Made by a program: the position numbers and the translations under genes. From NCBI GenBank assembly GCA_028292485.1, contig JAQGMG010000053.1, forward strand, positions 1 through 64,000: a stretch of 64,000 nucleotides of DNA, in the 5' to 3' direction. Positions 19,295-28,604 of the stretch are shown here, piece by piece. This DNA is from Rhodocyclales bacterium. Lineage in GTDB: Bacteria; Pseudomonadota; Gammaproteobacteria; Burkholderiales; Rhodocyclaceae. Under the pieces are notes generated by a model. It ran no database searches. It was not told where the DNA came from and saw nothing but the letters and a program-made list of their open reading frames with translations. How positions within the stretch are numbered: the stretch's first letter is position 1; every line of letters begins with the position of its first letter.

Positions 19295-20386
19295 ATGAAG
19301 CCCAGTATAAATCAACCACCCGGAACCGAGATTGTCAGCCCGCCGCAAACGCGCATGGCAGGGCAGTCCAAAGCGCCGCAAAAGCGCGCACCCAATGAAC
19401 GGGCGCGCATTGCCGTCCCGGATTTCCGCAATCTCGGCGTCGTCGGACGCATCCTCGTCGTGGTTAACCTGCTGGTATTCGCCACGTTTCTGATACGCAC
19501 CGATACCTTGTCGAGAGCCGGGCACGACTGGTTTCTCATGGTGGGCCGCATCCAGATTCCGCTGCTGGTCGCCGCGCTCGTCATGTACCGTCTCGGGTCC
19601 TGGCTGACGCGCCTGACCTGGCGTGAACTGAGCGTGATGACCGTTTGCCTGGCGCTTCTTGTCACCGTTTTCGCACATGGCTTTGGCATGCTGCCTGGCT
19701 CGCGCGATGCGCATATCCGCCACCTCGCCTGGGCTGCTGTGGCGGCCCTGCTGGTCGTCGCCTATTTTCGCTGGCGACAGATCGAGCAGACTCCGGCGCT
19801 TGATGAAGCCCGCATATTGGCGCTGACGGCGCGCATCCGCCCGCACTTCTTTTTCAACAGTCTCAACGGTGTCCTGGGCGTGATTCGCTCCGACCCGAAG
19901 CGTGCCGAGCAGGCGCTGGAGTCGCTTGCCGAACTGTTTCGCGAATTGATGAAAGACAATCGCGACCTCGTCACCCTGTGCGACGAGATCGAGCTGTGCA
20001 ATCGCTATCTCGAACTCGAGCGCCTGCGTCTCGGTGATCGCCTGAGGGTCAACTGGGAACTGAAATATGCGCCGCTGAATGCCAAAGTGCCGCCGTTGAT
20101 GTTGCAACCGCTTATCGAAAATGCGGTTTACCACGGCATCGAACCCAGTGCCGAACCGGGTACCATTCACATCGGAATCGTGCGCAAGGGCCGCATGCTT
20201 GAAATCGGCATCAGCAACCCTGTGCCGCGCGGTTCGCGGCGATCCAGCGGCAACAAGATGGCGCTGAACAATATCAGGGAGCGACTGGCCTTGTTTTTTG
20301 ATCTCGAAGCTGTACTGACAACCGAAGAGCGCGAAGGCGAGTTTCGGGTGCGTATCCGCATGCCATTGCGCAAGGAGGACAAATGA
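19295..20386 (+). CDS. LytS/AlgZ-type sensor histidine kinase
   Basis: ALTARIRPHFFFNSLNGVLGVIR, LQPLIENAVYHGIEP; overlaps the response regulator. Confidence 0.92.
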   Translation: MKPSINQPPGTEIVSPPQTRMAGQSKAPQKRAPNERARIAVPDFRNLGVVGRILVVVNLLVFATFLIRTDTLSRAGHDWFLMVGRIQIPLLVAALVMYRLGSWLTRLTWRELSVMTVCLALLVTVFAHGFGMLPGSRDAHIRHLAWAAVAALLVVAYFRWRQIEQTPALDEARILALTARIRPHFFFNSLNGVLGVIRSDPKRAEQALESLAELFRELMKDNRDLVTLCDEIELCNRYLELERLRLGDRLRVNWELKYAPLNAKVPPLMLQPLIENAVYHGIEPSAEPGTIHIGIVRKGRMLEIGISNPVPRGSRRSSGNKMALNNIRERLALFFDLEAVLTTEEREGEFRVRIRMPLRKEDK

Positions 20387-21150
20387 TGGAGCAACTGGAA
20401 GCACTCAACGTACTTATTGTTGATGACGAAGCGCCGGCTCGCGAAAGATTGCGCGACCTGCTCGGCGATATCGCCAGCGAACAGCCGACCAAACTCATGG
20501 GTATGGCGGGCAATGGTATTGAAGCGCTGCGCTTCCTTGAAGGACAGCGGCCGGACGTATTGCTGGTCGACATACGCATGCCGGCCATGGACGGCATCGA
20601 ATTCGCGCAGCACGCTACGCGCCTTGAAAACCCGCCGCACATCGTTTTCATTACTGCCTATGACGAGTACGCAGTACAGGCTTTCGAACTCAACGCGATT
20701 GACTATTTGCTCAAGCCGGTGCGCGCCGAGCGGCTCGCTTCAGCATTGGACAAGGTGCGCCGCGTCGCGCCGGTCAGTCACGAAAAGCTGGACCAGTTTG
20801 CTGAGCCGCGTCGCCACCTGACCTGCAGCGAGCGCGGCCGCATTCACCTGATTCCAATTGGCGATGTCGTGTTTCTCAAGGCCGAGCTCAAGTACGTTAC
20901 AGCGCGCTCGACCGAGCGTGAATACCTGCTTGAAGAATCGCTGGTGCAACTGGAGCAGGAGTTTCCTGAGCGCTTCGTGCGTATTCATCGCAACTGCCTG
21001 GTGGCTCGCGCCGCTGTTGTGGGCTTCGAGCGCGCGCTGGGCGAGGATGGCGGGGAGGGGCATTGGTCGGTGCGTTTGAACAGCGTGCCCGATGCGTTGC
21101 CGATCAGCCGTCGTCAGTGGGCACATGTCCGCGCCGAACTCGGCGGCTGA
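20383..21150 (+). CDS. LytTR response regulator, AlgR-like
   Basis: REC NVLIVDDEAPARERLRDLL, LLVDIRMPAMDGIEF; C-terminal LytTR RFVRIHRNCLVARAAVVG. Confidence 0.93.
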   Translation: MMEQLEALNVLIVDDEAPARERLRDLLGDIASEQPTKLMGMAGNGIEALRFLEGQRPDVLLVDIRMPAMDGIEFAQHATRLENPPHIVFITAYDEYAVQAFELNAIDYLLKPVRAERLASALDKVRRVAPVSHEKLDQFAEPRRHLTCSERGRIHLIPIGDVVFLKAELKYVTARSTEREYLLEESLVQLEQEFPERFVRIHRNCLVARAAVVGFERALGEDGGEGHWSVRLNSVPDALPISRRQWAHVRAELGG

Positions 21151-21272
21151 GAATACTGAATAAACCTACTGCGCGGGCCAATCTCGAATTTCCGGTGCTC
21201 GCTGTACTGAAGTACAGCTCCGCTCCTCGATTCGACCTTGGACCGCTCGCTACGGTTTCTTCAGCATTCTCA
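21148..21272. repeat. ~125-bp imperfect palindrome centred on gctgtactgaagtacagc, starting at the response-regulator stop codon
   Basis: tgagaatactgaataaacc... / ...ggtttcttcagcattctca outer arms; central perfect gctgtact-ga-agtacagc. Confidence 0.85.
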
Positions 21273-21286
21273 ACCTTGGCTTGTGC

Positions 21287-21568
21287 ATGGACCTATTTAC
21301 TGTGAAGCAAGAATTGCGGCAGTCTCTCATCGAATATGTCGCTGACACCATCAGCACAGATGCGTTCGTCACGCTATGGCGCGAACAAGGTGGTGCGTTG
21401 TGCTCAGAGCTGCCATCCGCCTATTGCAAGGCGCTTGATGACGTTCTCATGCGCGTCGAGTCGAGTCGCTTGTTTTCCGGAGATAGCTGTTCGTTTAGCC
21501 GCGAGAGTCTGATGGATGCCTTGACTCTCTGGCTGGACAAGGCCAGTGCCAGGCGCGCTGCGTCTTAG
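21287..21568 (+). CDS. Small hypothetical protein
   Basis: MDLFTVKQELRQSLIEYVADTISTDAFVTLWREQGG...; plausible coding, no family recognised. Confidence 0.5.
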   Translation: MDLFTVKQELRQSLIEYVADTISTDAFVTLWREQGGALCSELPSAYCKALDDVLMRVESSRLFSGDSCSFSRESLMDALTLWLDKASARRAAS

Positions 21569-21661
21569 AACGCCCCCGGCTTTGCCTGCCCACCCGTACA
21601 GGTAGCGCTGATCAGGTCGCTCGCCTAGTCTGTATGAGCACATATTCTTGGAGGCACAGTC

Positions 21662-21964
21662 GTGGTCGTGGTGGTTTTTCGTTCGCGTATCCGCGAGGGG
21701 GCCGATTTCGCTGCCATGGAGGTCGCGGGAGCGCGCATGTTCGAGCTGGCTACGCGCATGCCGGGCTTCATCTCCTACAAAGACTTCTCGGCCGAGGATG
21801 GCGAGTATGTTTCGCTGGTCGAGTTCACTGATCTGGATACGCTGAAAGCATGGCGTGAGCACCCGGAACACCTTGCCGTGCAGGAGCGGGCACGGCTCGA
21901 ATTCATGTCGGAATATCACATCCAGGTATGTACGCCGGTGCGTGACTATCGCTTCCCTGTCTGA
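21662..21964 (+). CDS. Antibiotic biosynthesis monooxygenase (ABM)-like protein
   Basis: MPGFISYKDFSAEDGEYVSLVEFTDLDTLKAWREHPEHLAVQERAR; start codon probably GTG. Confidence 0.75.
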   Translation: MVVVVFRSRIREGADFAAMEVAGARMFELATRMPGFISYKDFSAEDGEYVSLVEFTDLDTLKAWREHPEHLAVQERARLEFMSEYHIQVCTPVRDYRFPV

Positions 21965-21975
21965 AAGGAGCCTCG

Positions 21976-22164
21976 ATGGACCCTGTTTCGATTGCAGCAG
22001 CGGCTGTGGCGGCCTTGAGCCCCTATCTGGTCAAGGCCGGAGAGAAAGCCGCGGGGGCGGCGGGTGAGACAATCGCCTCGACCGTCTGGGCAACCTCAAC
22101 CAGATCGGCCATGCCGACAAGGTCTTCATCCAGGGGGAAGCCGCCGCGCGCGTTCCGCCCATGA
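21976..22164 (+). pseudogene. N-terminal piece of the NB-ARC protein, in a different frame from 22161-24404
   Basis: MDPVSIAAAAVAALSPYLVKAGEKAAGAAGETIASTVW then low-complexity out-of-frame tail; ends with ATGA overlap. Confidence 0.6.
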
Positions 22165-24404
22165 TGGCGCCGAGTACGCCGGAGAACTACATGCTCGTTG
22201 GACGCGATGAGCAGATTGGCGAGATCAAGGCAGCGCTGATCGCCGGTGCGCCACGCGCTATCGCGATCCAGCTGGCGATGGGCATCGGCAAGACGGCGCT
22301 GGCCTGCCTGCTGGCCAACGATGTCGAATTGCAGGCGCGCTTTCCGGACGGTGTGCTGTGGGCCAACGTAGGCAAGGCGCCCGACATACGCGCCGAACTT
22401 CGGCAGTGGGCGGTCGAGTTGTGCGGCCCCGAGGCGATGGAGGCCGACACTTCCAATGAAGACTTCGGCACCGAGACTTACTGGAAACGCGTGGTTGGCA
22501 AGGCGCTGGCGCGCAAGCGCGTGTTGCTGGTGATAGATGATGTCTGGAGCCTCGACAATGGGCTGGCTTTCAAGGTCGGTGGCAATGCCTGCGCGTATCT
22601 TTTCACGACGCGTTTTCCGAAGCTTGCTCACCACCTCAGCGGCAAGGTGATCACCCTCGGAACCTTGAACAGCAAGGATGGCATTGCGTTGCTGCAGCAG
22701 TTTGCACCGGACGCAGTAGCCGCCGATCAGGCTGCAGCGCGGCTTCTCGTCAAACGTGTCGATGGCTTGCCGCAGGCGCTCATTCCGATCGGTTGTTTTC
22801 TGCGCGATGCCTCCAGCACGGGGCAAGACCGGCGTATCCGCGAAGCCATCGACAAGCTCGAAAACGTGCAGATGCTTTTCGATCTGGAACAGCCCCCGGA
22901 ATATGCCATTGACCTTGCCACCGACCTGCCGCGCTCGCTGCGCAGCGTGATTGAGGCCAGCTACCGCTGGCTCGGCAGCAGTCAGGGCTCAGCGGATGGC
23001 GACCTGCTACGCCAGACGGTCGAATGCCTGTCCATCCTGCGCCCCAATCCGTCGGTGTTCGGTGAGGCGCTGGCGGCGCGCGTTGCCGGCGCCACGCCTG
23101 AAACGCTCAACGCCTTGTGCGATTCCGGCCTCATCGAAGCACGCGGCGAGTGTTACACCATGCACCGCACCTTCGCCGAATACCTGCGTGGCAAGATCGG
23201 CCAGGAGCGCGTGCGCGAGCTGCATCTGCTTGCCACTTCCTTCTATCGTGAGCAGCTCAATGAGCTTGAAGAGGCATATCAACAGCAGGACAGTGGCTAC
23301 AGTCAATGGTATCGCTACGAGAACCGTGCCTGGGGCGATGCCATGGACGAGTGGCTCTATCACCTCGGCCGTGCCGGTGAATACCAGACCGTCGTAACCG
23401 CTTTTCTGCGTGCCTGGTTCGACGGCTTCTGGTGGTGGGGCTGCTTCCTCGAATTCCATTTTTGCGACCAGTTGCTGCTCGAGTGGCAGCAACGCGAGAT
23501 ACGTCCCGAGTCGCGCGAAGGCCTGCGCTTGCTGACGCGTTTCAAGGAGATCTATCCAAAAGAAACGGAAGACCGCTACGCTGGCAATTGGGCAGAAATA
23601 GAAAATATTCTTGGCCAATTGCGGCGTCGTGCAAACCTTGCCGATGAGGCTGCCATGTCTCCGCATGCCGATGCGCGTCATTTGCGCGGCATGACCAGCA
23701 TTCTCCTGGCCGAGGCGCGTCGTTTCGGTGCGCGCGACTATGCCGGTGCCGAGGATTCTTACCGCGATGCGCTACGTCAATTCATCGCCAATCATGACGA
23801 TTGGGATACCGCCTGGGTCTACTACCATCTTGCCGATACGCTGACCGAGGCGGGCCGTCACGCCGATGCGGCAGCGCTGTGTCACGACGGTCTCGAACTC
23901 GGTATCAGCGAGGAAGATCCCGAAGTGCAGGCCAACTTGTGGCGTGTCATGGGCGACATCGCGATCGATGCGCAGCGCCATGACGATGCTGCACATGCCT
24001 GGCAACAGTGCGTGGAGCATGCTTACCGCTTCCAGATCGAACCGGTGGCACCTGATCCCTACACCATCCGTTTCTACGCGCAGATTGTCGACTTGTTGTG
24101 CGGTCGCCTGGTCAGCCTCTACGCGCGCGAACCGGCTGCGGCACTATCGCTGGCCTCGGCACTGCGCAGTGGCTGGCAATGCAATCGGGATAGTGTGGAA
24201 ATCCCCGAGCTTGAAGCTGCATTGAGCAGCGCATACCGCTACCCGTTGGCACCCTTGCTGTTCCCCGCAGTCTTACCCGCAGAACAACTGGGGCAATCCG
24301 GCGACGCCTATGCAGCCGAGGTGAAAGCGACGCTCGCCGCCTTGCGTGCTGCCGGCAGGGCGACGCGGATCGCCGCGCCAGGCAATCAGGCAGCCTCGGC
24401 CTGA
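22161..24404 (+). CDS. STAND NTPase: NB-ARC with C-terminal TPR-like repeats
   Basis: AMGIGKTALACLL (P-loop), RVLLVIDDVWS (Walker B), LFTTRF, DGLPQAL (GLPL), YTMHRTFAEYL (MHD-like). Confidence 0.85.
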   Translation: MMAPSTPENYMLVGRDEQIGEIKAALIAGAPRAIAIQLAMGIGKTALACLLANDVELQARFPDGVLWANVGKAPDIRAELRQWAVELCGPEAMEADTSNEDFGTETYWKRVVGKALARKRVLLVIDDVWSLDNGLAFKVGGNACAYLFTTRFPKLAHHLSGKVITLGTLNSKDGIALLQQFAPDAVAADQAAARLLVKRVDGLPQALIPIGCFLRDASSTGQDRRIREAIDKLENVQMLFDLEQPPEYAIDLATDLPRSLRSVIEASYRWLGSSQGSADGDLLRQTVECLSILRPNPSVFGEALAARVAGATPETLNALCDSGLIEARGECYTMHRTFAEYLRGKIGQERVRELHLLATSFYREQLNELEEAYQQQDSGYSQWYRYENRAWGDAMDEWLYHLGRAGEYQTVVTAFLRAWFDGFWWWGCFLEFHFCDQLLLEWQQREIRPESREGLRLLTRFKEIYPKETEDRYAGNWAEIENILGQLRRRANLADEAAMSPHADARHLRGMTSILLAEARRFGARDYAGAEDSYRDALRQFIANHDDWDTAWVYYHLADTLTEAGRHADAAALCHDGLELGISEEDPEVQANLWRVMGDIAIDAQRHDDAAHAWQQCVEHAYRFQIEPVAPDPYTIRFYAQIVDLLCGRLVSLYAREPAAALSLASALRSGWQCNRDSVEIPELEAALSSAYRYPLAPLLFPAVLPAEQLGQSGDAYAAEVKATLAALRAAGRATRIAAPGNQAASA

Positions 24405-24417
24405 TCGGCTCGCATAT

Positions 24418-24447
24418 AGCAACAGCAAGCAACAGCAAGCAACAGCA
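24418..24447. repeat. Three tandem copies of 10-bp agcaacagca
   Basis: agcaacagcaagcaacagcaagcaacagca read directly. Confidence 0.9.
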
Positions 24448-24453
24448 GATATG

Positions 24454-25551
24454 CTATTTGCGCCGGAACGCCCACCAGGCGGCGGCGCCCGTGAAGCTGA
24501 TGATCAACGCGACGACGATCCAGAATCCGTGGCGGTGTTCCGCCAGCGGTATGCCACCGACATTCATGCCGAGCAGGCCTGCAGCGATATTGATCGGCAG
24601 CGCCAGTACGGTGACGATGGTGAGCACGTAAAGGCTGCGGTTATTCTCTTCGTTCACATGCGCGGCAATTTCTTCCTGCAGCAACTTGATGCGCTCTTGC
24701 AGCGCCGTCATGTCACGCAGTACGACCGCAAACTCTTCCGTCGACTGACGTAGTTCCATTGCATCGGCCGCGTCGATCCACGGCGGTGGATGTTGCAGCA
24801 AGCGAAACAGCGAGGCTGGTTCCGGCGCCAGCAAGCGTTGCAACCTTACCAACAAGCGACGCAGCGAGCCAAGGCCGGCGCGCGTCAGCCCCAGTTTGCC
24901 CTCCAGCAACTTGTCCTCAACCTTGTCGATGCGCGTAGTGACACCGCGGACGATGCTCACGAGCACGTCGGCCTGGTCGCGCAGCAGGTGGATCAGCAGT
25001 TCCAGCGGCGAGCGGATGATCTCGCCTGCTTTGACGGCTGTACGAAGCTTGTCTATTGAACGGAGAGGGCGCCGCCGCGCGGTGATGACAAGGCGCTGAT
25101 TCACGCACAACCACAGGGTCGATATCTCGGAAGGCTCGAACGAGAAATCGTAGTGCACGTCATTGACGATGGCCAGCAACGATCGATCGACAAGTTCAAT
25201 GCGCGTGGAGTAAGAGCCTTCACGCAAACCGTCGAAGAACTCTTCGGGCAGCGCGGCATGCTGCACCAGCCATTTCTCGGTAGCGGTGTGGCCGAGATTG
25301 AAATGCAGCCAGAGAAAGTCGTCGCCACTTTGACGGTCATGTGTGCCAAGCCATTCGGCGGCGGCATCCGAATCCAGCTCGGTGGCGCTCGTGTCGGAGC
25401 GCATCAAGAAGCCGCAGATCAGTCCGTGCGCGTCAGTGCCGTAGCGAGTGTCGGGTAGGGCCATCTGAACAGAATAGGGACCAACGGAATAAGGACGCAG
25501 GAAGCCGGGCGCGGAGGCCACGTAGCAGCGTGCATGATCGATGTTACGCAT
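24454..25551 (-). CDS. CorA/ZntB family divalent cation transporter
   Basis: LPINIAAGLLGMNVGGIPLAEHRHGFWIVVALI C-terminal GMN-type signature; start may be internal (25464). Confidence 0.88.
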   Translation of the reverse strand: MRNIDHARCYVASAPGFLRPYSVGPYSVQMALPDTRYGTDAHGLICGFLMRSDTSATELDSDAAAEWLGTHDRQSGDDFLWLHFNLGHTATEKWLVQHAALPEEFFDGLREGSYSTRIELVDRSLLAIVNDVHYDFSFEPSEISTLWLCVNQRLVITARRRPLRSIDKLRTAVKAGEIIRSPLELLIHLLRDQADVLVSIVRGVTTRIDKVEDKLLEGKLGLTRAGLGSLRRLLVRLQRLLAPEPASLFRLLQHPPPWIDAADAMELRQSTEEFAVVLRDMTALQERIKLLQEEIAAHVNEENNRSLYVLTIVTVLALPINIAAGLLGMNVGGIPLAEHRHGFWIVVALIISFTGAAAWWAFRRK

Positions 25552-25662
25552 GTGTTACGGAGAAGGGTGCCTCAGACGGGATCGTTTCGTGACGTGCAGA
25601 CGTGAAAACACCTGCTTCAGGCTCGTGGCCCTCCGCAGGTGTCGATGAAGCAACGTTACTGC

Positions 25663-28083
25663 TTACTGGATGACCAGTTGTGGCTTGTTCGCAGCGTTTT
25701 CCTTGGTATTCAGCGTGGTGTACTTGCCAGCCGTTTCCGACAACACGAACGACGCAACGTGATCGCCGCCAGCCTGCGACTGAACGTAGGCAGTGACATC
25801 GATCTCGTAGTACTTCGCTGTAGTAGTCATCGCTACGCTACCGATTGCGGTGCCAGCGGCGGGCTTGGTATTCCAGGTGATTGCCGCTTGCGTCCAGCCA
25901 TCGGTGGTCTGCGCTGCGCCCAGGTTCGTGTTCGCCGTCGAGCTGCCGTAGATGCGCAGTTTTGCGCTGGTAACAGTCGTCACGCCGGTGAGGTTGAACT
26001 TGACGTAGGACAGACGCACCTTGCCGGCGTCATTCTTCACGTACATGGAAGTATCGGTACCAAAGTTCGTGGTCGCGTTGCTTTCATAGACGTAAGAGTC
26101 TTCTGCTGCGGTGAGTGTCACGGGGCCACTGACACTCGAATTGCTGCTTGAAGCAGCGGCGCTACTTGCTGCAGCGCTGCTTGCGGCAGCCGAACTGCTT
26201 GCCTTGCTGCTTGCAGCAGACGAGGCGGCAACCGAAGATGCTGCTGCGGAAGAGGCCGCACTGCTGGAGCCGCCTGAGCAACCGTTTGTGGCGGTGCCGG
26301 TTTCCAGCAAGGACGTTCCCGCATATTGCAAGCAGGCATAGACGCCCTTGTTGGGAGCCTGGTTGTAATACACCTCTTCATTGCCACCCCACGTCGGGAT
26401 GAATGTGCCGGTAGGCTTTTGCAGATGCGTCCAGACAGCACCGTCCCACGCGAATTGATAGATCGTGTTGTGGTTGTTGTAGGGATCGAACGGCATGTAG
26501 GCGCCGCCCTTGGTCTTCTGCTTGGTCATCGTATTGTTGAAGAATACGTTCTGCTCACCCGTGCCGCCGGACCACTTGGAAGCGTGAGGGCCAGCACCGT
26601 ACCAGATCGGGAACCAGGTGCCTTCCAGCACGTCAGCACCACCTTCGCCTTCGCCCCAGCTGCTGTGCTCGAACGGAACGGCGACGGTATTGTTCTCGAT
26701 CAGGTTGCGACGCTCCCAGCCGCCATGCAGATTCATGTCGACGGTAATGTTATTGCTTTGTATGACATTGCCGCTGGCCGACCACTGCAGGGTCACGTGA
26801 CGTGCGCGATCCACTTTATTGTTGATGATCTTGCTGTCATAGAGCTTGGAGTTGCGGAAGTAACCGTGGCCGCCCTTGCCCTTGTTCCATGCGCCGAAAA
26901 TGATGTTGTCGCGGAACTCCATGTTCTTGGCGAATTCGGTCACGATGGGGTGCGAACCGGTCATGTAGGTGCGGACACCCTTGACCCAACCGTCTTGCGC
27001 CCACTTGAACAGGATGCCGTGCAGCGCGTACTGGAGCGCTGCATTCTTGTACATCAGGCCAACGCCTTTCGGGTTGGTGGTGGCGTCATAGTCGTTGGCG
27101 TTGATCAGGCCGTTGTAAGGTGTGTAGGAAATGTCCTGGGTGAAGTAGAAGTTCTCGAAACCTACGCCCTTGACCGCCGTCACCTTCATGAGCTTGCTGT
27201 AATAGATCGAGTTCGATGTGCCACCCGGATCGGTCGGCAAGGTCGTACCGTTGCTGAACGGAACATCGAATTCCAATGGCTTGTCGATGGTGACGACATC
27301 ACCGGCGACGCTGACCACCTTGAACATCTGCGTGCGCATATGGCCGTTATAGCGATAGGCTTGCGGTGCCTGCATCTGGTCGTAGAACGCTGCCGTGTTT
27401 GCCGCACCGACATAAACCGTGTCGCCTGCGACGAACTTGCTGCCTTGCCCCGAAGCCACCGTTACCTTGTTGCCACCCTTTGTGCCGCCACCCCCGGATG
27501 CAACCTTCACGCCGCTGAGCCAGTGAAAGTTTATGCTACCTTCATAGGTCGTATCGCCGGTGCTCTTGGTGCGATCTTCTACGCGGAAGGCCGCGTAGCC
27601 TGGCCATAACTTGCCATCGATCAAGGGCGCGCCTGGATTTGCCGGATCTTCAGAATAGGTTGCGGCTGGCTTGAAAACGATCTTCGTGCCCGTGGTCGGG
27701 TCATTGCCGGCGCCGCGAATGGTGATGTAACTCGCATCCACGCGGATCTGCTTGTTGAGGTCGATCTGACCGGCAGGGAACAGCAGGATGGCGCGATTGG
27801 TATCGCTGACGACAGCACCGTTGACCTTCAGCGTACCGCTGCGAATATTGTCGATGACTGTCTGGAGCTTGACCGAATCATCGATGCCGTCGTTGGCGGT
27901 GATGCCTTGCGTCGTCAGATTGATGACGGTACCGCTCGTGGGAAGCGCCAGGCCGTCCTTGTAACCGGCTTTGGACCAATTCGGGAGTGTGCTGCTGACT
28001 GCAGCATTTGCGTTGCTGGCAAGTGCTGCCAGCGTGACGAGCGCGCAGGCGGCCGCCACCTTGGGGTAGGTTTTCTGTTTCAC
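25663..28083 (-). CDS. Exported parallel beta-helix (pectate-lyase-like) protein with poly-Ser/Ala linker and C-terminal CBM/DNRLRE-type domain
   Basis: Signal ACALVTLAALASNANA; GITANDGIDDSVKLQTVIDN, YITIRGAGNDP; C-term DSYVYESNATTNFGTDTSMYVKND...DGWTQAAITWNTKPA. Confidence 0.8.
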   Translation of the reverse strand: MKQKTYPKVAAACALVTLAALASNANAAVSSTLPNWSKAGYKDGLALPTSGTVINLTTQGITANDGIDDSVKLQTVIDNIRSGTLKVNGAVVSDTNRAILLFPAGQIDLNKQIRVDASYITIRGAGNDPTTGTKIVFKPAATYSEDPANPGAPLIDGKLWPGYAAFRVEDRTKSTGDTTYEGSINFHWLSGVKVASGGGGTKGGNKVTVASGQGSKFVAGDTVYVGAANTAAFYDQMQAPQAYRYNGHMRTQMFKVVSVAGDVVTIDKPLEFDVPFSNGTTLPTDPGGTSNSIYYSKLMKVTAVKGVGFENFYFTQDISYTPYNGLINANDYDATTNPKGVGLMYKNAALQYALHGILFKWAQDGWVKGVRTYMTGSHPIVTEFAKNMEFRDNIIFGAWNKGKGGHGYFRNSKLYDSKIINNKVDRARHVTLQWSASGNVIQSNNITVDMNLHGGWERRNLIENNTVAVPFEHSSWGEGEGGADVLEGTWFPIWYGAGPHASKWSGGTGEQNVFFNNTMTKQKTKGGAYMPFDPYNNHNTIYQFAWDGAVWTHLQKPTGTFIPTWGGNEEVYYNQAPNKGVYACLQYAGTSLLETGTATNGCSGGSSSAASSAAASSVAASSAASSKASSSAAASSAAASSAAASSSNSSVSGPVTLTAAEDSYVYESNATTNFGTDTSMYVKNDAGKVRLSYVKFNLTGVTTVTSAKLRIYGSSTANTNLGAAQTTDGWTQAAITWNTKPAAGTAIGSVAMTTTAKYYEIDVTAYVQSQAGGDHVASFVLSETAGKYTTLNTKENAANKPQLVIQ
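26128..26277 (-). repeat. Intragenic low-complexity Ser/Ala linker
   Basis: SSAASSAAASSVAASSAASSKASSSAAASSAAASSAAASSSNSS. Confidence 0.9.
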
Positions 28084-28604
28084 GACTTGTCTCCGTAGTT
28101 ATACGTTTTGAAAGGCTTGTAGCCTTTCTTATTTTTGCCTGCATCACCGGGGTGATACGGCTATTCAAAAAGCAACTGCGGGCCGATCGTGCGAGGGGAT
28201 GAAAGCACTGTCAAGTAGTGGTTTCCCCGCGAAATACGGGAAATCAGCGCTTGATTGCATTGCAGCACGAGCGGCGCATGGCGTGACCATGGTCTTGTTT
28301 TCAGCGGGGCTTTTCGAGCGAAGTGGCGCTGGACGGCGTTGTCGGGCAAGTGCCTTGTCGGCGGACGAAGCCCGGTATTTTTTCCGCAGCGGGCCGCTTA
28401 TGGCTTTGGCATTATTTGTTGCTGCGTCGCGCCATTTGATACTTGGGGACGTAAAAGGCAATGCACGATCTGAACTGAGCAGGCGCGCGCGTCCACATTG
28501 CTTGAAACGCGAGAAGCTGGAGACTTCGCGCGACAAACCGCGTTGGAAAAATGTGCGGAATAATCCTGGCGTGTCGCGACGTACGCGGCAGGCCTTGTCG
28601 GCGC

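Noticed and set aside
26326-27609. 427-aa ORF opposite the beta-helix protein
   Set aside because: Antisense shadow; the minus-strand protein has signal peptide and domain structure.
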